A stretch of DNA of 64,000 bases from NCBI RefSeq assembly GCF_003589595.1, contig NW_020656077.1, positions 6,878,410-6,942,409 of the forward strand. Direction: 5' to 3'. The translations under genes and the position numbers were made by a program. Of the stretch, positions 44,511-54,794 are shown in pieces (position 1 is the first letter of the stretch; every line of letters begins with the position of its first letter). A model generated the notes under the pieces. It did no database searches. It had not been told where the DNA came from and worked only from the letters and a program-made list of their open reading frames with translations. The DNA is from Hyposmocoma kahamanoa (Eukaryota > Arthropoda > Insecta > Lepidoptera > Cosmopterigidae).

Positions 44511-45403
44511 AGCATATTATTAAATAATAATATTGATATTATGAAGAGCAACAAAAAATACAACCATGAATATAAAAATAGAGAAGTGAAGGAATAACAA
44601 TGAATATCCTACCTTATGTAGGTTGGATATTCATTGTTTGAATATTGACCTTGAATATCCCAAATATAATATTTATTTCGTCCTTTTCGTAGAAAAACGA
44701 AGGACTTCATTATCCTTTTTCTGCTTCCGGCTCGTTCATTCGGGATTGTATGTGGTATAAACGGATTGTTTGTAATTGATACAATAACGATATTTTTGTG
44801 AAGATTTCATTTTTCTTGGCTCTCTGTGTCGTCAAAAGAGGTAAATGTAAGGTTTTCATTGTTTATACAAACATTGGAACTTTAATTTAACACTAATTAA
44901 TAATTAATGTAGCAAAAATTAAATGTAAACCACCTCGTTTTTGTATTCTACCTAGTACGAGTTATAAATTTATTGTTAATACGTTCAGCACCAAGTGTAT
45001 ACCTTGTTAGACATCCAATGTTTTTATCCCGGGCCAGTGTGTCCCTGGCGAGATATAGGTAAGGCTTGCCTCTTTAGGCCAAGTATCTCAGTGTATACAA
45101 TTTCGAATATTTTGTATGAGCGTCTGAAAGCACTCGCCCTTACCAATCGTTCAGTGTTTTTGGGATATAAATATATGTGATAGTTTGAAGTTATGGCCCA
45201 ATAAAAAAAATTTAAAATTTTCTATCAATCGCCTTTTTTAAAAAAATACTCAATTAATTTATTAAATGAGATCAAATTTAGCACAATAAACTTAACTTAT
45301 AAATTATTATTTTGTTTAGCTAAATGTATGAAAAAAGTTTTCAGTACAAATGAAAAAAAAAAATGAATAACGGGGCACTTGGGGTCATAATATTAATTCC
45401 ACA
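44511..45403. other. No recognised content
   Basis: Contains a short inverted pair GAATATCCTACC and GGTTGGATATTC near 44595-44632 and otherwise AT-rich sequence. Confidence 0.4.
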
Positions 45404-45690
45404 CACTACTTTTAGCAGCAATAGCGCTCCTTGTGAAATAGTACGTCCAGGACGTACTGCCACCTTACCTATTACAGTAATGTGAACGGTTTCGAAGGAT
45501 AAGGGTGCTGGTGAAATTACAGGCACATGTGACTTGTCAACTTATGTCTCATGGTGTCGGGCGCAGTGGCGGTGCCTCTCAGATCTTTGTGATTTAAAGG
45601 TCTGAGTGACACTGCAACTGTTAGGGACAGGCGTGACGCTTGCCACCAGTCACACGCCTTGTTCGTTCCGTCACTTAGTATTATAAAAAA
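45404..45690 (+). repeat. REP-1 copy (sense)
   Basis: ACTTTTAGCAGCAATAGCGC through GGACGTACTGCCACCTTACC and GGCACATGTGACTTGTCAAC to GTTCGTTCCGTCACTTAGTA. Confidence 0.8.
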
Positions 45691-46332
45691 AAAACTAAAC
45701 TAATAACAACACAAACTATATAAGTTTAGTTAAGTAAAAAAAATGTGATTCCACGATTTTTGCCATTTGGCGCTGAACGTGTTAATAGACTTCTTAACAT
45801 ATTGATGGCATACACTATGAACATTACCCACAGTGGTGAAAGAATTTGCCAGCCGGCGTACGGGACTCGGTGATTGTAGCCCGGATACGCCAGACGTACA
45901 GGAAGGAAATGGTACATTGAGGGAGGAGGCTCCTGTCGTGCACCCCAGTTAATACATATGAAAAGCGTGTACCGCTGCTGGTACCGGTTGGAATGTTCAG
46001 CAGGAGAGTAGTATTAGTAGCCTCTGCAACCTTCATACGTCTTGCTTAGTGAGTTTAAAGTTCAAAATTCAAAAGGGTAAAGAAATAGTGATAATAAATC
46101 CATTTTTATAAATATTATTCCCGTTTTATTAGTATTTGTGAATTTTAAAATGTTTCTTGCACAAGAGATTTTTGGTAACTGGTAAACATTTCAAAAAATT
46201 AACGAGAAGACGTGTTCGCTGCCACGATCAGGCAAGGAGTGAAGATGTAACGAAACAAAATTAGAATGGTGAGGCAAAGGAAATTATTAAAGAACGATTC
46301 AAAATTTAAAAACGAGTGGCCAGGATCCGGAA
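45691..46332. other. Unrecognised, partly GC-rich stretch
   Basis: 45750-46040 is open on the minus strand (ending YVWRIRATITESRTPAGKFF) and less AT-rich than its surroundings. I have an impression that this is a repeated lepidopteran sequence but cannot place it. Confidence 0.3.
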
Positions 46333-46436
46333 AAAATGCGATAAAAAGGTTCCCACCTTTTTGACGATGTAAGGAGGTCACATCGTCACACGTGTGACGA
46401 CGTTAACCTCCTTCATCGTCATGCCACCTTTTTATC
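46333..46436. repeat. Imperfect palindrome of about 100 bp
   Basis: Left arm GATAAAAAGGTTCCCACC, GACGATGTAAGGAGGT, CATCGTCACAC; right arm GTGTGACGACG, ACCTCCTTCATCGTC, CCACCTTTTTATC. The centre is CACACGTGTG near 46391. Confidence 0.85.
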
Positions 46437-46499
46437 ACCCTTTTTAATGGTTTCTGGCTACTTACTTTTGAAATTTGTAGTCGTTCCCGAATCTCTTTT

Positions 46500-46955
46500 T
46501 CTTCCACTATCCGCACGTGGTTTCGTTTCATTATCACTTTTTTCCAAATCCCCGAAGAGAGAAGGCGGGCTTATTAATCATCATGTAAATCTCCAACTCC
46601 ACTTAAACTTAAACACCAAACAGACATAACACTGCAGTACTAATTAATATGTTTTAATTTATTCTAATTTCCATAAATAAATTTAACAAATTTAACATAA
46701 TTAAATAATTTGTAAAACATTACGTAGCGTAAATTGGAATGTTTCTTTGTAAAATTAAAAATAAGGTATTTAATTCATAACTTTTGTAACTATACTGAAA
46801 AAAGAGGGTGGTTTGCATTAATATTGGACATAACTGGTTGATGACTGTACAACCTCAGTCAACCGTGACCATGGAACCTGTAAAGAGCCCGAAACGTTGG
46901 TTTGTTTGAAAAAACAAATATACGCGATTTAAATCCGAAAAATTACTATTAACTT
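46500..46955 (+). mobile_element. Penelope-like element, 3' part
   Basis: From about 46625 (GACATAACACTGCAGTACT) the sequence follows the 3' untranslated and pLTR-like end of the 2.2 and 47.8 kb copies, ending at CGCGATTTAAATCCGAAAAA. Just upstream an ORF ends NTKQT, possibly a diverged form of the family's NPKQT C-terminus. Sense is +. No clear target duplication. Confidence 0.6.
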
Positions 46956-47214
46956 GAAACTGTTTTTAAAGCAATATCCGCGTTTAGGCCTTCTTGGGGT
47001 AGATACCTAGACTTTTGACTGTTTTATTTTGTTACAGCCTTTCTTTTCCTCTTCTAACAAATTTATGTGGACTGAGCCTAGACGAGGGAAAGGACATAAA
47101 CATGAGCTACCTACACAGGGTTTGTCCAAAACGGGCAAATTAATACATGTATTGGGCCCGACACTAAAGGGTTTTTCTACGAGAACTTTGTTTTGTAAAC
47201 CAAAATTCATCGCT

Positions 47215-47239
47215 GTGGCTGTGTGAGTCACACAGCCAC
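47215..47239. repeat. Perfect 12-bp palindrome arms with 1-nt centre
   Basis: GTGGCTGTGTGA, then G, then TCACACAGCCAC. Too tight a loop for RNA, but it could form a DNA cruciform. It lies between a mariner-like transposase fragment and a short inverted repeat pair (about 47160-47205 with 47612-47645). Confidence 0.95.
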
Positions 47240-47244
47240 TGACA

Positions 47245-47520
47245 CAATGAATTTATTACAAACCAAATTTCCCGATCGTATAATTTCACGAAATTCAGCC
47301 GTTAAGTAACCAGCTCGAACATGTGATTTAACACCGCTTAATCATTATTTATGGGGTTACGATAAAGACAAAGTCTATACGGAGCCAATCGAATCGATTG
47401 CAGCCTTAAAAGTCAAAATTCGTGAAATGATTAACGAAATAGACCCACCAGTTTGTCAAAAAGTGACTTTGATGCAAGAATCGACATCTGTAACTGTGGT
47501 CGTGGTGGACATTTATCAGT
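47245..47520 (+). pseudogene. Mariner-like transposase C-terminal fragment
   Basis: The translation reads KPNFPDRIISRNSAVK, a stop, then RTCDLTPLNHYLWGYDKDKV and REMINEIDPPV, ending DIYQ and a stop. The CDLTPL...YLWGY block, containing the third catalytic aspartate, is characteristic of mariner/IS630-type transposases of a different lineage from the element at 53.2-54.5 kb. Only the C-terminal third remains and it has an in-frame stop. No terminal inverted repeats were identified. Confidence 0.7.
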
Positions 47521-47814
47521 AATCATTTTTCGTTTATTATTGCCAAACCTTACCATTTTTAATACAATAAAAATTTGAATCAGTGTAATCTAAATTTATT
47601 GTTTTATTTTGATTTACAAAACAAACTTCTTGTTGAAAAACCTTTATATAACCGGCTGCCTTTTGAATTTGTTAATTGCGCTTCGGATAAGTTATTTAAA
47701 TGTGGATTAAAGCTCGGTTCTACTTTTCAAGTAATCAATAATACAACTTATATAAGATGATTATAATTTTGAATGTAACTATAATAGTAATAAAAGGAAA
47801 TAATACGGATATAA

Positions 47815-48451
47815 GAAATGAAACTATTTTTCCGGATTTAAATCGCGTATATTTGTTTTTTCAAAGAAACCGACGACATTTCGGGCCCTTTACACGTCCC
47901 ATGGTCACGGTTGACTGAGGTGGTACAGTCTTCAACCAGTTATGTCTAATATTAATGCAAACCACCCTATTTTTTTACTATAGTTACAATAGTTATTAAT
48001 TAAATACCTTATTTTTAATTTTACAAAGAAAACATTCCAATTTACGCTACATTAAGTTTTACAAATTATTTTATTGAATGAATTTTTATTAAGTTTTATT
48101 TATTATTAATTATTAATAGAAATTAGAATAAACTAAAACATATTAATTAGTACTGCAGTCTTATGTCTGTTTGGGATTTTTCATTAGAGGAAATACTGGA
48201 TCCCTAACTGGTGGTACGGAGAAACCATCTTCCCTGTTGAAATTAGGATGTTTTTTAATTTCAATGGCCTCTCGCAGCATCCTGGGCAGATAACGGACTT
48301 CTTTTGCAAGGACCTGGGGTTTGTCAAACTTCATCGAATGTGTAGGTTTATCCATGACATGCTCGCAGACTGCAGACTTGTCGCGATTTAAATCCGGAAA
48401 AATAGTTTCATTTCCTATGTGTAACAATCGCGAAAACCTAAGAACTCAATA
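47815..48451 (-). mobile_element. Penelope-like element with 13-bp target duplication
   Basis: A 637-bp insertion flanked by AATACGGATATAA (47802-47814, 48452-48464). The minus strand carries a C-terminal ORF remnant (about 48161-48390) with KSAVCEHVMDKPTHSMKFDK and REAIEIKKHPNFNREDGFSV. The left terminus lacks about 30 bp of the inverted end that the right terminus keeps (CCTATGTGTAACAATCGCGA). Confidence 0.75.
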
Positions 48452-48777
48452 AATACGGATATAAATTATAATTTTTTTATGACTTGTAAAAGTTAATTTT
48501 GTCAATATATAATGTCTATGTCTTTGTCTAACTAATGCTAGGTTACATGCATACGAGTATATGTTAATAAACTTATTAGATTGTTATTTAAGGCAGCATA
48601 CGTGTTACTTTGTACTTATTTCTGTGTCTTTTGCAAATATTACTTATTATTATTATTAAAACTTTGTTTGCAATTTGCAAACATGATTTTCTCTTGAGAA
48701 ATATTCTTGTAAAACACTGGAGATTCTTTTATTTGCACTCTGAACTTTTGTTACAAATAAACAAAATCTTGTTTTAG

Positions 48778-49104
48778 ACGGCGTATTCTGACGAAGCAAC
48801 TTCTCTGGCTGGCGACCGACAAATGTATGCTCCTTATGGATTTTATAAAGGCTGCCGAGTAGCCATCAAAAAAGTCGATAAGCAACGTATTGATCTCACA
48901 CGACCTTTACTTCTTGAGCTAAAAAAGATGAAAGATTTGGAACAAGATCACTTGGCTAGATTCTACGGGGCATGTGTAGACCCGCCGCACTGTTGCCTTT
49001 TAACCGAATACTGCCCCAAAGGTTCTTTACAAGATATACTGGAGAATGAATCTATAAAACTGGATTGGATGTTCAAAGTTAGTCTGATGAATGATATCGT
49101 CAGG
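48778..49104 (+). CDS. Receptor guanylate cyclase, kinase-homology domain N-lobe exon
   Basis: Fourth exon, 327 nt (109 codons, phase 0 at both ends), with GTTTTAG acceptor and GTAAGT donor. It begins [19 protein letters not shown] and continues [59 protein letters not shown] and [17 protein letters not shown], ending NDIVR. This is the N-lobe and hinge of the NPR-type pseudokinase: VAIKK carries the ATP-site lysine, LLLEL the helix-C glutamate, and DPP...[14 protein letters not shown] is a signature of the family. In this family the domain binds ATP and transmits ligand binding to the cyclase domain without phosphotransfer. The donor lies 40 bp upstream of a MITE insertion. Confidence 0.95.
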
Positions 49105-49144
49105 GTAAGTGTTTTTATACTAATATTTTACACAAAGTTTTACT

Positions 49145-49429
49145 CATTGACTTACAAATAATGGACGACGGGTCTAATACAAAAACCACGAAAAAAATGT
49201 CCCAAGTCAACCTATTTAAACGTAGTGACATGTAAAGGAATATGAAAAAGCTAAAACGTTGAATTTAAATTGTAATGTCATCGCAGTACTGTCTAATTTT
49301 GCTTGCTTCGCTGACAGTCGAACAAACGAAGACTAGAGCGTGAATGACGCTCTGTATACGATTTTAACGCCCTATAAGTTCGGACACTTTTTAGCGCGGA
49401 CCCGACGTCCATATAATTGTAAGTTAATG
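49145..49429 (-). mobile_element. MITE-1 copy 4, 8-bp TSD, close to a splice donor
   Basis: Reverse orientation. Target duplication GTTTTACT/GTTTTACC has one mismatch (49137-49144, 49430-49437). The left end is 40 bp downstream of the donor of the kinase-homology N-lobe exon. Confidence 0.92.
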
Positions 49430-49544
49430 GTTTTACCAATATTTTTCATGTGTCAATTAATTTATGTAAAATAAACACTATATGTAAATCTAAGTTTATC
49501 TTAGTAAGGTCAGCCATTGCGGAGAGTTATTTTTTATAATTTCA

Positions 49545-49590
49545 AGTGACGACACGAGAAAGTCGTGCGCCTGATAATACACTGTATGTT
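49545..49590 (-). repeat. REP-1 short fragment
   Basis: CAAGTGACGACACGAGAAAG and TCGTGCGCCTGATAA only. Confidence 0.55.
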
Positions 49591-49684
49591 TAAAACGTCA
49601 ATTTTTCCTTTGGAGAATCAGAGGATTTCACATTATAAAATTTATTTGAAGTTACTTGAAAATCAGACAATATCACAAACGTTG

Positions 49685-49862
49685 CTCTAATTTCAAAGTA
49701 AATAACTAAAACATTTGTGTTATGGAAATCGGAAACTGGTTGTAAATGGAAATGAATGGATATGGTAGTAACACTCAGGCCCGAGACAATATAGACAAGA
49801 TAGTTTTTTTACATTCCGAGGATCCCGCCCAGGACCTCCGTCTCTTGACCACGGAGTTCACA
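49685..49862 (-). repeat. SINE-C copy
   Basis: AGTAAATAACTAAAACATTT through CCGAGGATCCCGCCCAGGAC to GACCACGGAG. The order is as in the 9.9 kb copy. Confidence 0.7.
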
Positions 49863-50054
49863 CATTAATTTACGATGCAAATTTCTTATAACTTGTTAAT
49901 TAAGTGTTGTATTCTTTGTGTATACTTCTTTAAGAATTTCAATTGTTTTTTAATTATTATCGATCTACTGCAGACGTGTGAGTCTTCTGAGACGTCCTAA
50001 ATAAAGTCCAGGTCTTAAGTACTCTTAATGAGCTTGTATAAAAGTATTGTTAAG

Positions 50055-50115
50055 GCGAACGATGTGAGTGAGGATCGTAGCAAGTGGAAAGCTGTGGTAT
50101 TTGTCTACCTCTGAT
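50055..50115 (+). pseudogene. LINE extreme C-terminal fragment
   Basis: Reads ANDVSEDRSKWKAVV, resembling the DR.KW terminus of LINE polyproteins. Very short. Confidence 0.35.
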
Positions 50116-50179
50116 GGGAAAAGTCAAAAGTCTTTTAAAAACTTCCTTAATGTGCCAGACAGGCGCAATTCCCTGATCT

Positions 50180-50310
50180 ATGAAGGCGGAACCCGTAGAC
50201 CAGAACCAATTCACAAAAATGTTTTCCGAAATTCTTCCTACCGGGAATCAACCTCTCTCCTCATTCAGCGCCTACTCAGCAAACCGTTGGGTCACCGAGG
50301 TTATTAAAAA
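50180..50310 (-). repeat. tRNA-derived SINE-like fragment
   Basis: The minus strand reads CTCGGTGACCCAACGGTTTG, then GAGAGGTTGATTCCCGGTAG: an A-box-like and a B-box-like element at tRNA-like spacing. Different head from SINE-A, -B and -C. Confidence 0.5.
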
Positions 50311-50319
50311 TTCGCAGAC

Positions 50320-50460
50320 ATGTTTTATTTCATCCTGATCACACCATCGTTTCGAACTTCATCCTCTAGGCGGTTTACCCTCCAGCCTGCCCATAACAAT
50401 CACTCTCTCAAGGCTATCAGCGCTTCTGCGTGCAATGTGACCAATGACTTGTAGAATACG
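50320..50460 (-). pseudogene. LINE C-terminal remnant
   Basis: The minus strand gives RILQVIGHIARRSADSLERV, IVMGRLEGK and a Pro/Arg tail, the typical post-RT tail of RTE-type LINEs. Only about 45 codons remain. Confidence 0.55.
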
Positions 50461-50486
50461 GAGCAAAAAGACGGAGGTTAGCAAAC

Positions 50487-50650
50487 TGCCTCTGTGGCCG
50501 AACGATTACCATGCTGGTCTGCCACGCAGAGGTCCCGGGTTCTATTCCCGTGCCGGGAGAAATATTTGTATGGCCTCCATTTATTTCTCTCGTGAGTTTG
50601 GGTGTAATTTGTGGTTGTCTATGTGTGTGTCCATGGCATTCGCGATACTA
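50487..50650 (+). repeat. SINE-A copy, 3' truncated
   Basis: TGCCTCTGTGGCCGAACGAT head and CGGGTTCTATTCCCGTGCC. The body stops at GGCATTCGCGATACTAG, before the usual tail. Confidence 0.85.
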
Positions 50651-51142
50651 GTACATATTTGATTGCCATTAAATTAAATCTTTAAATCTACTTAAAATAA
50701 GACACAAAATTTACAAGAAGTTAGAAGGAAGAAAAGTGTATTGTTAGATTATACCAACTCATTCACTTCGTCTTATTGGAGAGTCCTTGAGGTAGTAGTA
50801 ACTCACACTGTAGTAGCATGCATTTATAAAGAGAATCTTAAATTAGGTTTTGAATACGTTGTCATTTTTTTTGTTTCTAAATTGAAAATAAATGTTTGGA
50901 AATATTTTTATTTTGAGTGATTAAAACTAGTCACGTATGAGATTTCATAATATAAAGGAAATTGTGCTTGTCAGCCATTAGTCTGGATAACAAACTGTAA
51001 TACGTTTTAGTACGTCGACGCAAGGAACAGGGAGATGTTTTTATGATCATTAGTTCAAACTTTTTTACTTCCTGAAAAAGAAGTTTAGCTTAATAGGCCC
51101 CATTAATTTCACGTGAGAAAGCCTATTCCTGAAAATTAGGTA
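50651..51142. other. Intron stretch, nothing recognised
   Basis: AT-rich. No repeat relation found. Confidence 0.45.
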
Positions 51143-51653
51143 ACTTTCGAACATCGAGTTTATAACCAGAAATAGAGACGAAATAAGGGCCATATATTCC
51201 TTGTAACACATTAGCAATACAGCTCTTATAAATATCAACACTCGTTTGCACTAAAATATATACAGGCCAACTGACCTGTGTGTACGTCTCCGTATATTCC
51301 AAAAAATATTCTGTGTTTATTGTAATAAAGATAATATCTCTAACAATTGGGGGCTGGTCAATTAGGTGTTGTGGGAATAGCAGGAAAACATCTAATTACA
51401 AAACAAACGGAATCACATTTCATCGGTAAGAAAATATTAAATATATAATTTAGAAATTTTCGTCCATTATAGCAAACCTCAAGTTAACTGGTCGATTTGA
51501 AGTGAAACAGTTGACGACACCCGTCAATTGTTTCGAACTCGGGCTGGCCAATCGGAGCGCAGTTGTCGCAGTAATGATATGGCAGAATGGTTTTCAAACA
51601 AATTAAATGACATTTCGTCTCTATTTCTGGTTATATACTCGATGCTTTCGAAC
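51143..51653 (+). mobile_element. MITE-2 copy 2
   Basis: Same interior as the copy at 16.4 kb, shorter by small deletions. Here the inverted ends extend outward: CTTTCGAACATCGAGTTTAT on the left against GTTCGAAAGCATCGAGTATA on the right (reverse complemented), then ATAACCAGAAATAGAGACGA. Confidence 0.85.
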
Positions 51654-52027
51654 GATAAAAAGATGCTAAAAAGTGTGCGTAAATTTGTGTTTTTTTGCAT
51701 TTTATTTTGTCGTATTTTGTGTATTACGAGGTTTATTTCGGACTTAAGGCGAAATTCTGCTTCACGCCAAAAATCTTCTTGGTACAATTCACAAAAACAG
51801 GTCCATTGAATCGGGAAAATCAATGTACAATATCGTCGTAATATGTTTTTTTAGCCCCAAGGACATCACATTTCTCAGGCAGTACCAGAGCATCATTAAG
51901 AATAATGTATAAGATTATTATTATTATATGTATATATATATTATTATTATGAGGAATAAAAATTAATTGGCTATTCATGACAGTCGTGTTCACAAAGTCA
52001 CAAATTTATTTGAGGGTCAATTTAGGT

Positions 52028-52998
52028 ACACGGTTCTACAATACGATTCCGGTTGATATTAAAATATTGTCATTTACGAGGCTTAAAAGCTTCTGTCTGC
52101 TCGGATGAGCGAACGTTTGATTCGAGTAGTCTTAGAAGGGTACTTTTCTCCTCGGGATTTCGTACTGTCTGCAACTCTCTTCCGCTGCATATCAATGATA
52201 TGTTAATTCCAGGTACGATTGCGTATTCTGATGACAGCACGGTTGTAGATGACCAATGCAAGGGTCAGTGAAGAAGAAATCCAGTCTTGTCGAAAGTCTA
52301 TGGTTAGCAGTTTGGAATCTTATCGAGTTCTTAGGTTTTCGCGATTGTTACACATAGGAAATGAAACTATTTTTCCGGATTTAAATCATCTTTTGAGTGT
52401 TTTCTTTGTAAAATTAAAAATAAGGTATTTAATTAATAACTATTGTAACTATAGTGAAAAAATAGGGTAGTTTGCATTAATATTAGACATAACTGGTTGA
52501 AGACTGTACCACCTCAGTCAACCGTGACCATGGGACCTGTAAAGGGCCCGAAACGTCGGTTTGTTTGAAAAAACAAATATACGCGATTTAAATCCGGAAA
52601 AATAGTTTCATTTCTTAGTTTGGAATCTTGTTAAATTTAATGGTACCAAAACTAAAACAAACGTGTCTATTCTCGACAAAACAAAGTCCCTTTGAGCTGA
52701 CTCCAACTTTTCGTGATATATCCATACCGATAGCCGACCGTCTCAAGCTACTTGGAATGAACCTGTCGTCCAATTTGAATTTCGGTAGATACATTGAATC
52801 CATGGCCAAAAATGATGCAAGGAAGCTTTGTATCCTTTCCAGAGTGAGGCGTTACTTTACACTGGGACTGTTTCTTCAGCTGTACAGCTGAACGTTATAA
52901 CTTGGGCCTTTTTAAGGCGAGAGTAAATAGACATTATTTAGGTGTGCATACTCCATCGTCGACCTCATCGTCACTTTCCATCAGGTGAGATGCGCACT
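52028..52998 (+). pseudogene. Jockey-type LINE pol fragment, split by an insertion
   Basis: Two pieces of one LINE flank a Penelope-like insertion (52322-52616). The left piece has LPLHINDMLIPGTIAYSDDS, the F/YxDD motif C, and QSCRKSMVSSLES. The right piece has LFSTKQSPFELTPTFRDI, IADRLKLLGMNLSSNLNF, RYFTLG and the tail FKARVNRHYLGVHTPSSTSS. These are consecutive parts of a Jockey-type reverse transcriptase and C-terminus. Frameshifts and stops are present and most of the RT upstream of motif C is deleted. Confidence 0.75.
52322..52616 (+). mobile_element. Penelope-like short element with 13-bp target duplication
   Basis: A 295-bp insertion flanked by the 13-bp direct repeat AGTTTGGAATCTT (52309-52321 and 52617-52629) inside a LINE. 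It starts with an inverted copy of its own end (TTCTTAGGTTTTCGCGATTG ... CCGGATTTAAATC) and ends with CGCGATTTAAATCCGGAAAA. The middle matches the 3' part of the Penelope-like copies at 2.2 and 47.8 kb. Confidence 0.75.
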
Positions 52999-53203
52999 TA
53001 CATTTGAAAAAAAAAATTACAAAAATCCATGATAGTAAACTGTTTAGCGCTTGTAGGTAGTCGTGATCTTGAAAAATAAACACGGGACGTTCTGTTGCTT
53101 ACATATTTACTCGTTTTGTTTGATCGCACGTGTCACACGGTAAAAAATGGAGCAAATTTGTAGGCACCTTTAGTTCTACCGAATTCTATAGCCAATAAGT
53201 ATA

Positions 53204-54480
53204 CGTTGGGCGCACTATAAGTTTCCGGAATGAATAAGAAAAAAATACTATAAATGGTCAGAAATGAATTTATTGTTTCTCAAAATATTCTCCGTTAGCG
53301 TAAATGCATTTTTTCATACGAATGAATCAATTTTGAAAACATTTATGCCACTCCTCGGTGACAATCTCTACAACATATTTTTCATACTCTTCGACAACCT
53401 CTTCGGGTGATGAAAATCGTTGACCGCGTAACTGGTTCTTAATTTATGGAAATAAATAACAGTTACGAGGTGCCATGTCGGGACAGTATGCGGGATGACT
53501 TATAAGGTCAACGTTGTTTACCTTCAAAAATTCATTTGTCTGTCTCGCTGTGTGAGAACTGCCATTATCGTGGTGCAAGATGATACGGCGTTTACGGTTA
53601 TTTTAACGGAGTTTGTCAATAACTTCCGGCAAACAAATGGTCGTGTACCAATCGCTATTCACGGTACAACGATTTCCAAAGCAACAGTAGCCACGTGTCC
53701 AGTTTTATTAAAAAAAGAAGCGATCATCTTAGAGGCACTTTGTACGCGCGCCACTTTAGTTGGTTTCGGCTCGTCTCGAAAGACCCATACGCTCGATTGC
53801 TGCTTTGTTTTGAGATCGTAACTATAAATCCATGTTTCGTCACCTATTACTATGTTGCACACCAAATTTGACGCCCCTTCGTTGAATCTGGTAAGCATGG
53901 CATTGCACCAAGTGACGCGATCCGTTTTTTGAGCCTCAGTCAAATTGTGTGGAATCCACCGAGAGCACAGCTTTTTCACACCCAAAGTTTGTGTAGTATT
54001 GATTGTATTTGACTATACCTAAACATGCCCGAATCTTATGGTATGTCACATGCCTGTCTATTTTGATCATATGGTGCACAATATCGTATCGATGTGTTTG
54101 TTGTTCACAGCAGTAGACGGGCGACCTTCACGAAATTCGTCACTGAGATTCACACGGCCGCGTTTGAATTCTGCAAACCAGCTATAAATAGTCGTCTTGC
54201 ATGGTGCTTTATTGCCTAAGCAGTTTGAAGCCGAGCAAAGCTCCGCTGAGCTTTTTAATTACACTTAAAGTCTTAGAAAATCATACTTTTTCTCGAGTTA
54301 AATCCATGGTGATGTAGAAAACCAATTTCTAAAATGACGCCACAATGTAATAACAAGTGACAGTCAGATGAAACAAACTGTATTCTTTAGCCAAAGAGTT
54401 CTATTTTCAAATGTTGTAATTACTTTTTAAATATTGTTTATGTAAGTGGCCAGTTCCGGAAAGTTATAGTGCGCCCTATG
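53204..54480 (-). mobile_element. Mariner transposon, full length, inactivated
   Basis: A 1277-bp element with terminal inverted repeats matching at about 24 of 27 positions. The ends read CGTTGGGCGCACTATAAG on the left and, reverse complemented, CATAGGGCGCACTATAAC on the right, both followed by TTTCCGGAA. TA dinucleotides at 53202-53203 and 54481-54482 are the expected target duplication. Size, TIRs and the encoded protein fit a mariner of the cecropia type (subfamily placement is from recall). Confidence 0.95.
53270..54308 (-). pseudogene. Mariner transposase pseudogene
   Basis: Read right to left, the start codon lies at 54308-54306 and the expected stop at 53272-53270. Intact blocks include TEAQKTDRVTWCNAMLTRF, GDETWIYSYDLKTKQQS, RDEPKPTKVARVQSASK and HHDNGSSHTARQTNEFL. 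The first two catalytic acids of the D,D34D triad are kept (GDET and HHDN). The third, normally in a PCD motif 35 residues after HHDN, reads PRN, so the aspartate is Asn (codon at 53464-53462). An in-frame TAA at 53446-53444 follows six codons later, and the N-terminal third (about 54000-54300) has an early TGA and frameshifts. The protein cannot be functional, but the TIRs look usable in trans. Confidence 0.92.
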
Positions 54481-54794
54481 TATAAACGTGTCTCAAATAA
54501 ACTATAAAATCCTTTAATTGAAAAATGGCTAACGGGGAACAAAACAACTTTTGTACAGGATTCCTTAGAACTAATTCCCTGAACTATTACGAACTTTCTC
54601 GGAGCAAGCAATCTCGGTGATACTCGAATGTCTTCTAAGTAGGTGTAAGACAATCAAAATCGCTTTGTGAACAACAAAAGGAGCATTGCTCACAGATTGT
54701 TAAGGTAAGAACCTTGAATTGAAAATGGGCTTATTGCCTTCGCTTCTGCTTTTGATCACATTTATAATTAATGTAATTTTATATAGTTCTATAT

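Noticed and set aside
53495..53821. 108-codon plus-strand ORF
   Set aside because: It is the antisense shadow of the mariner transposase.
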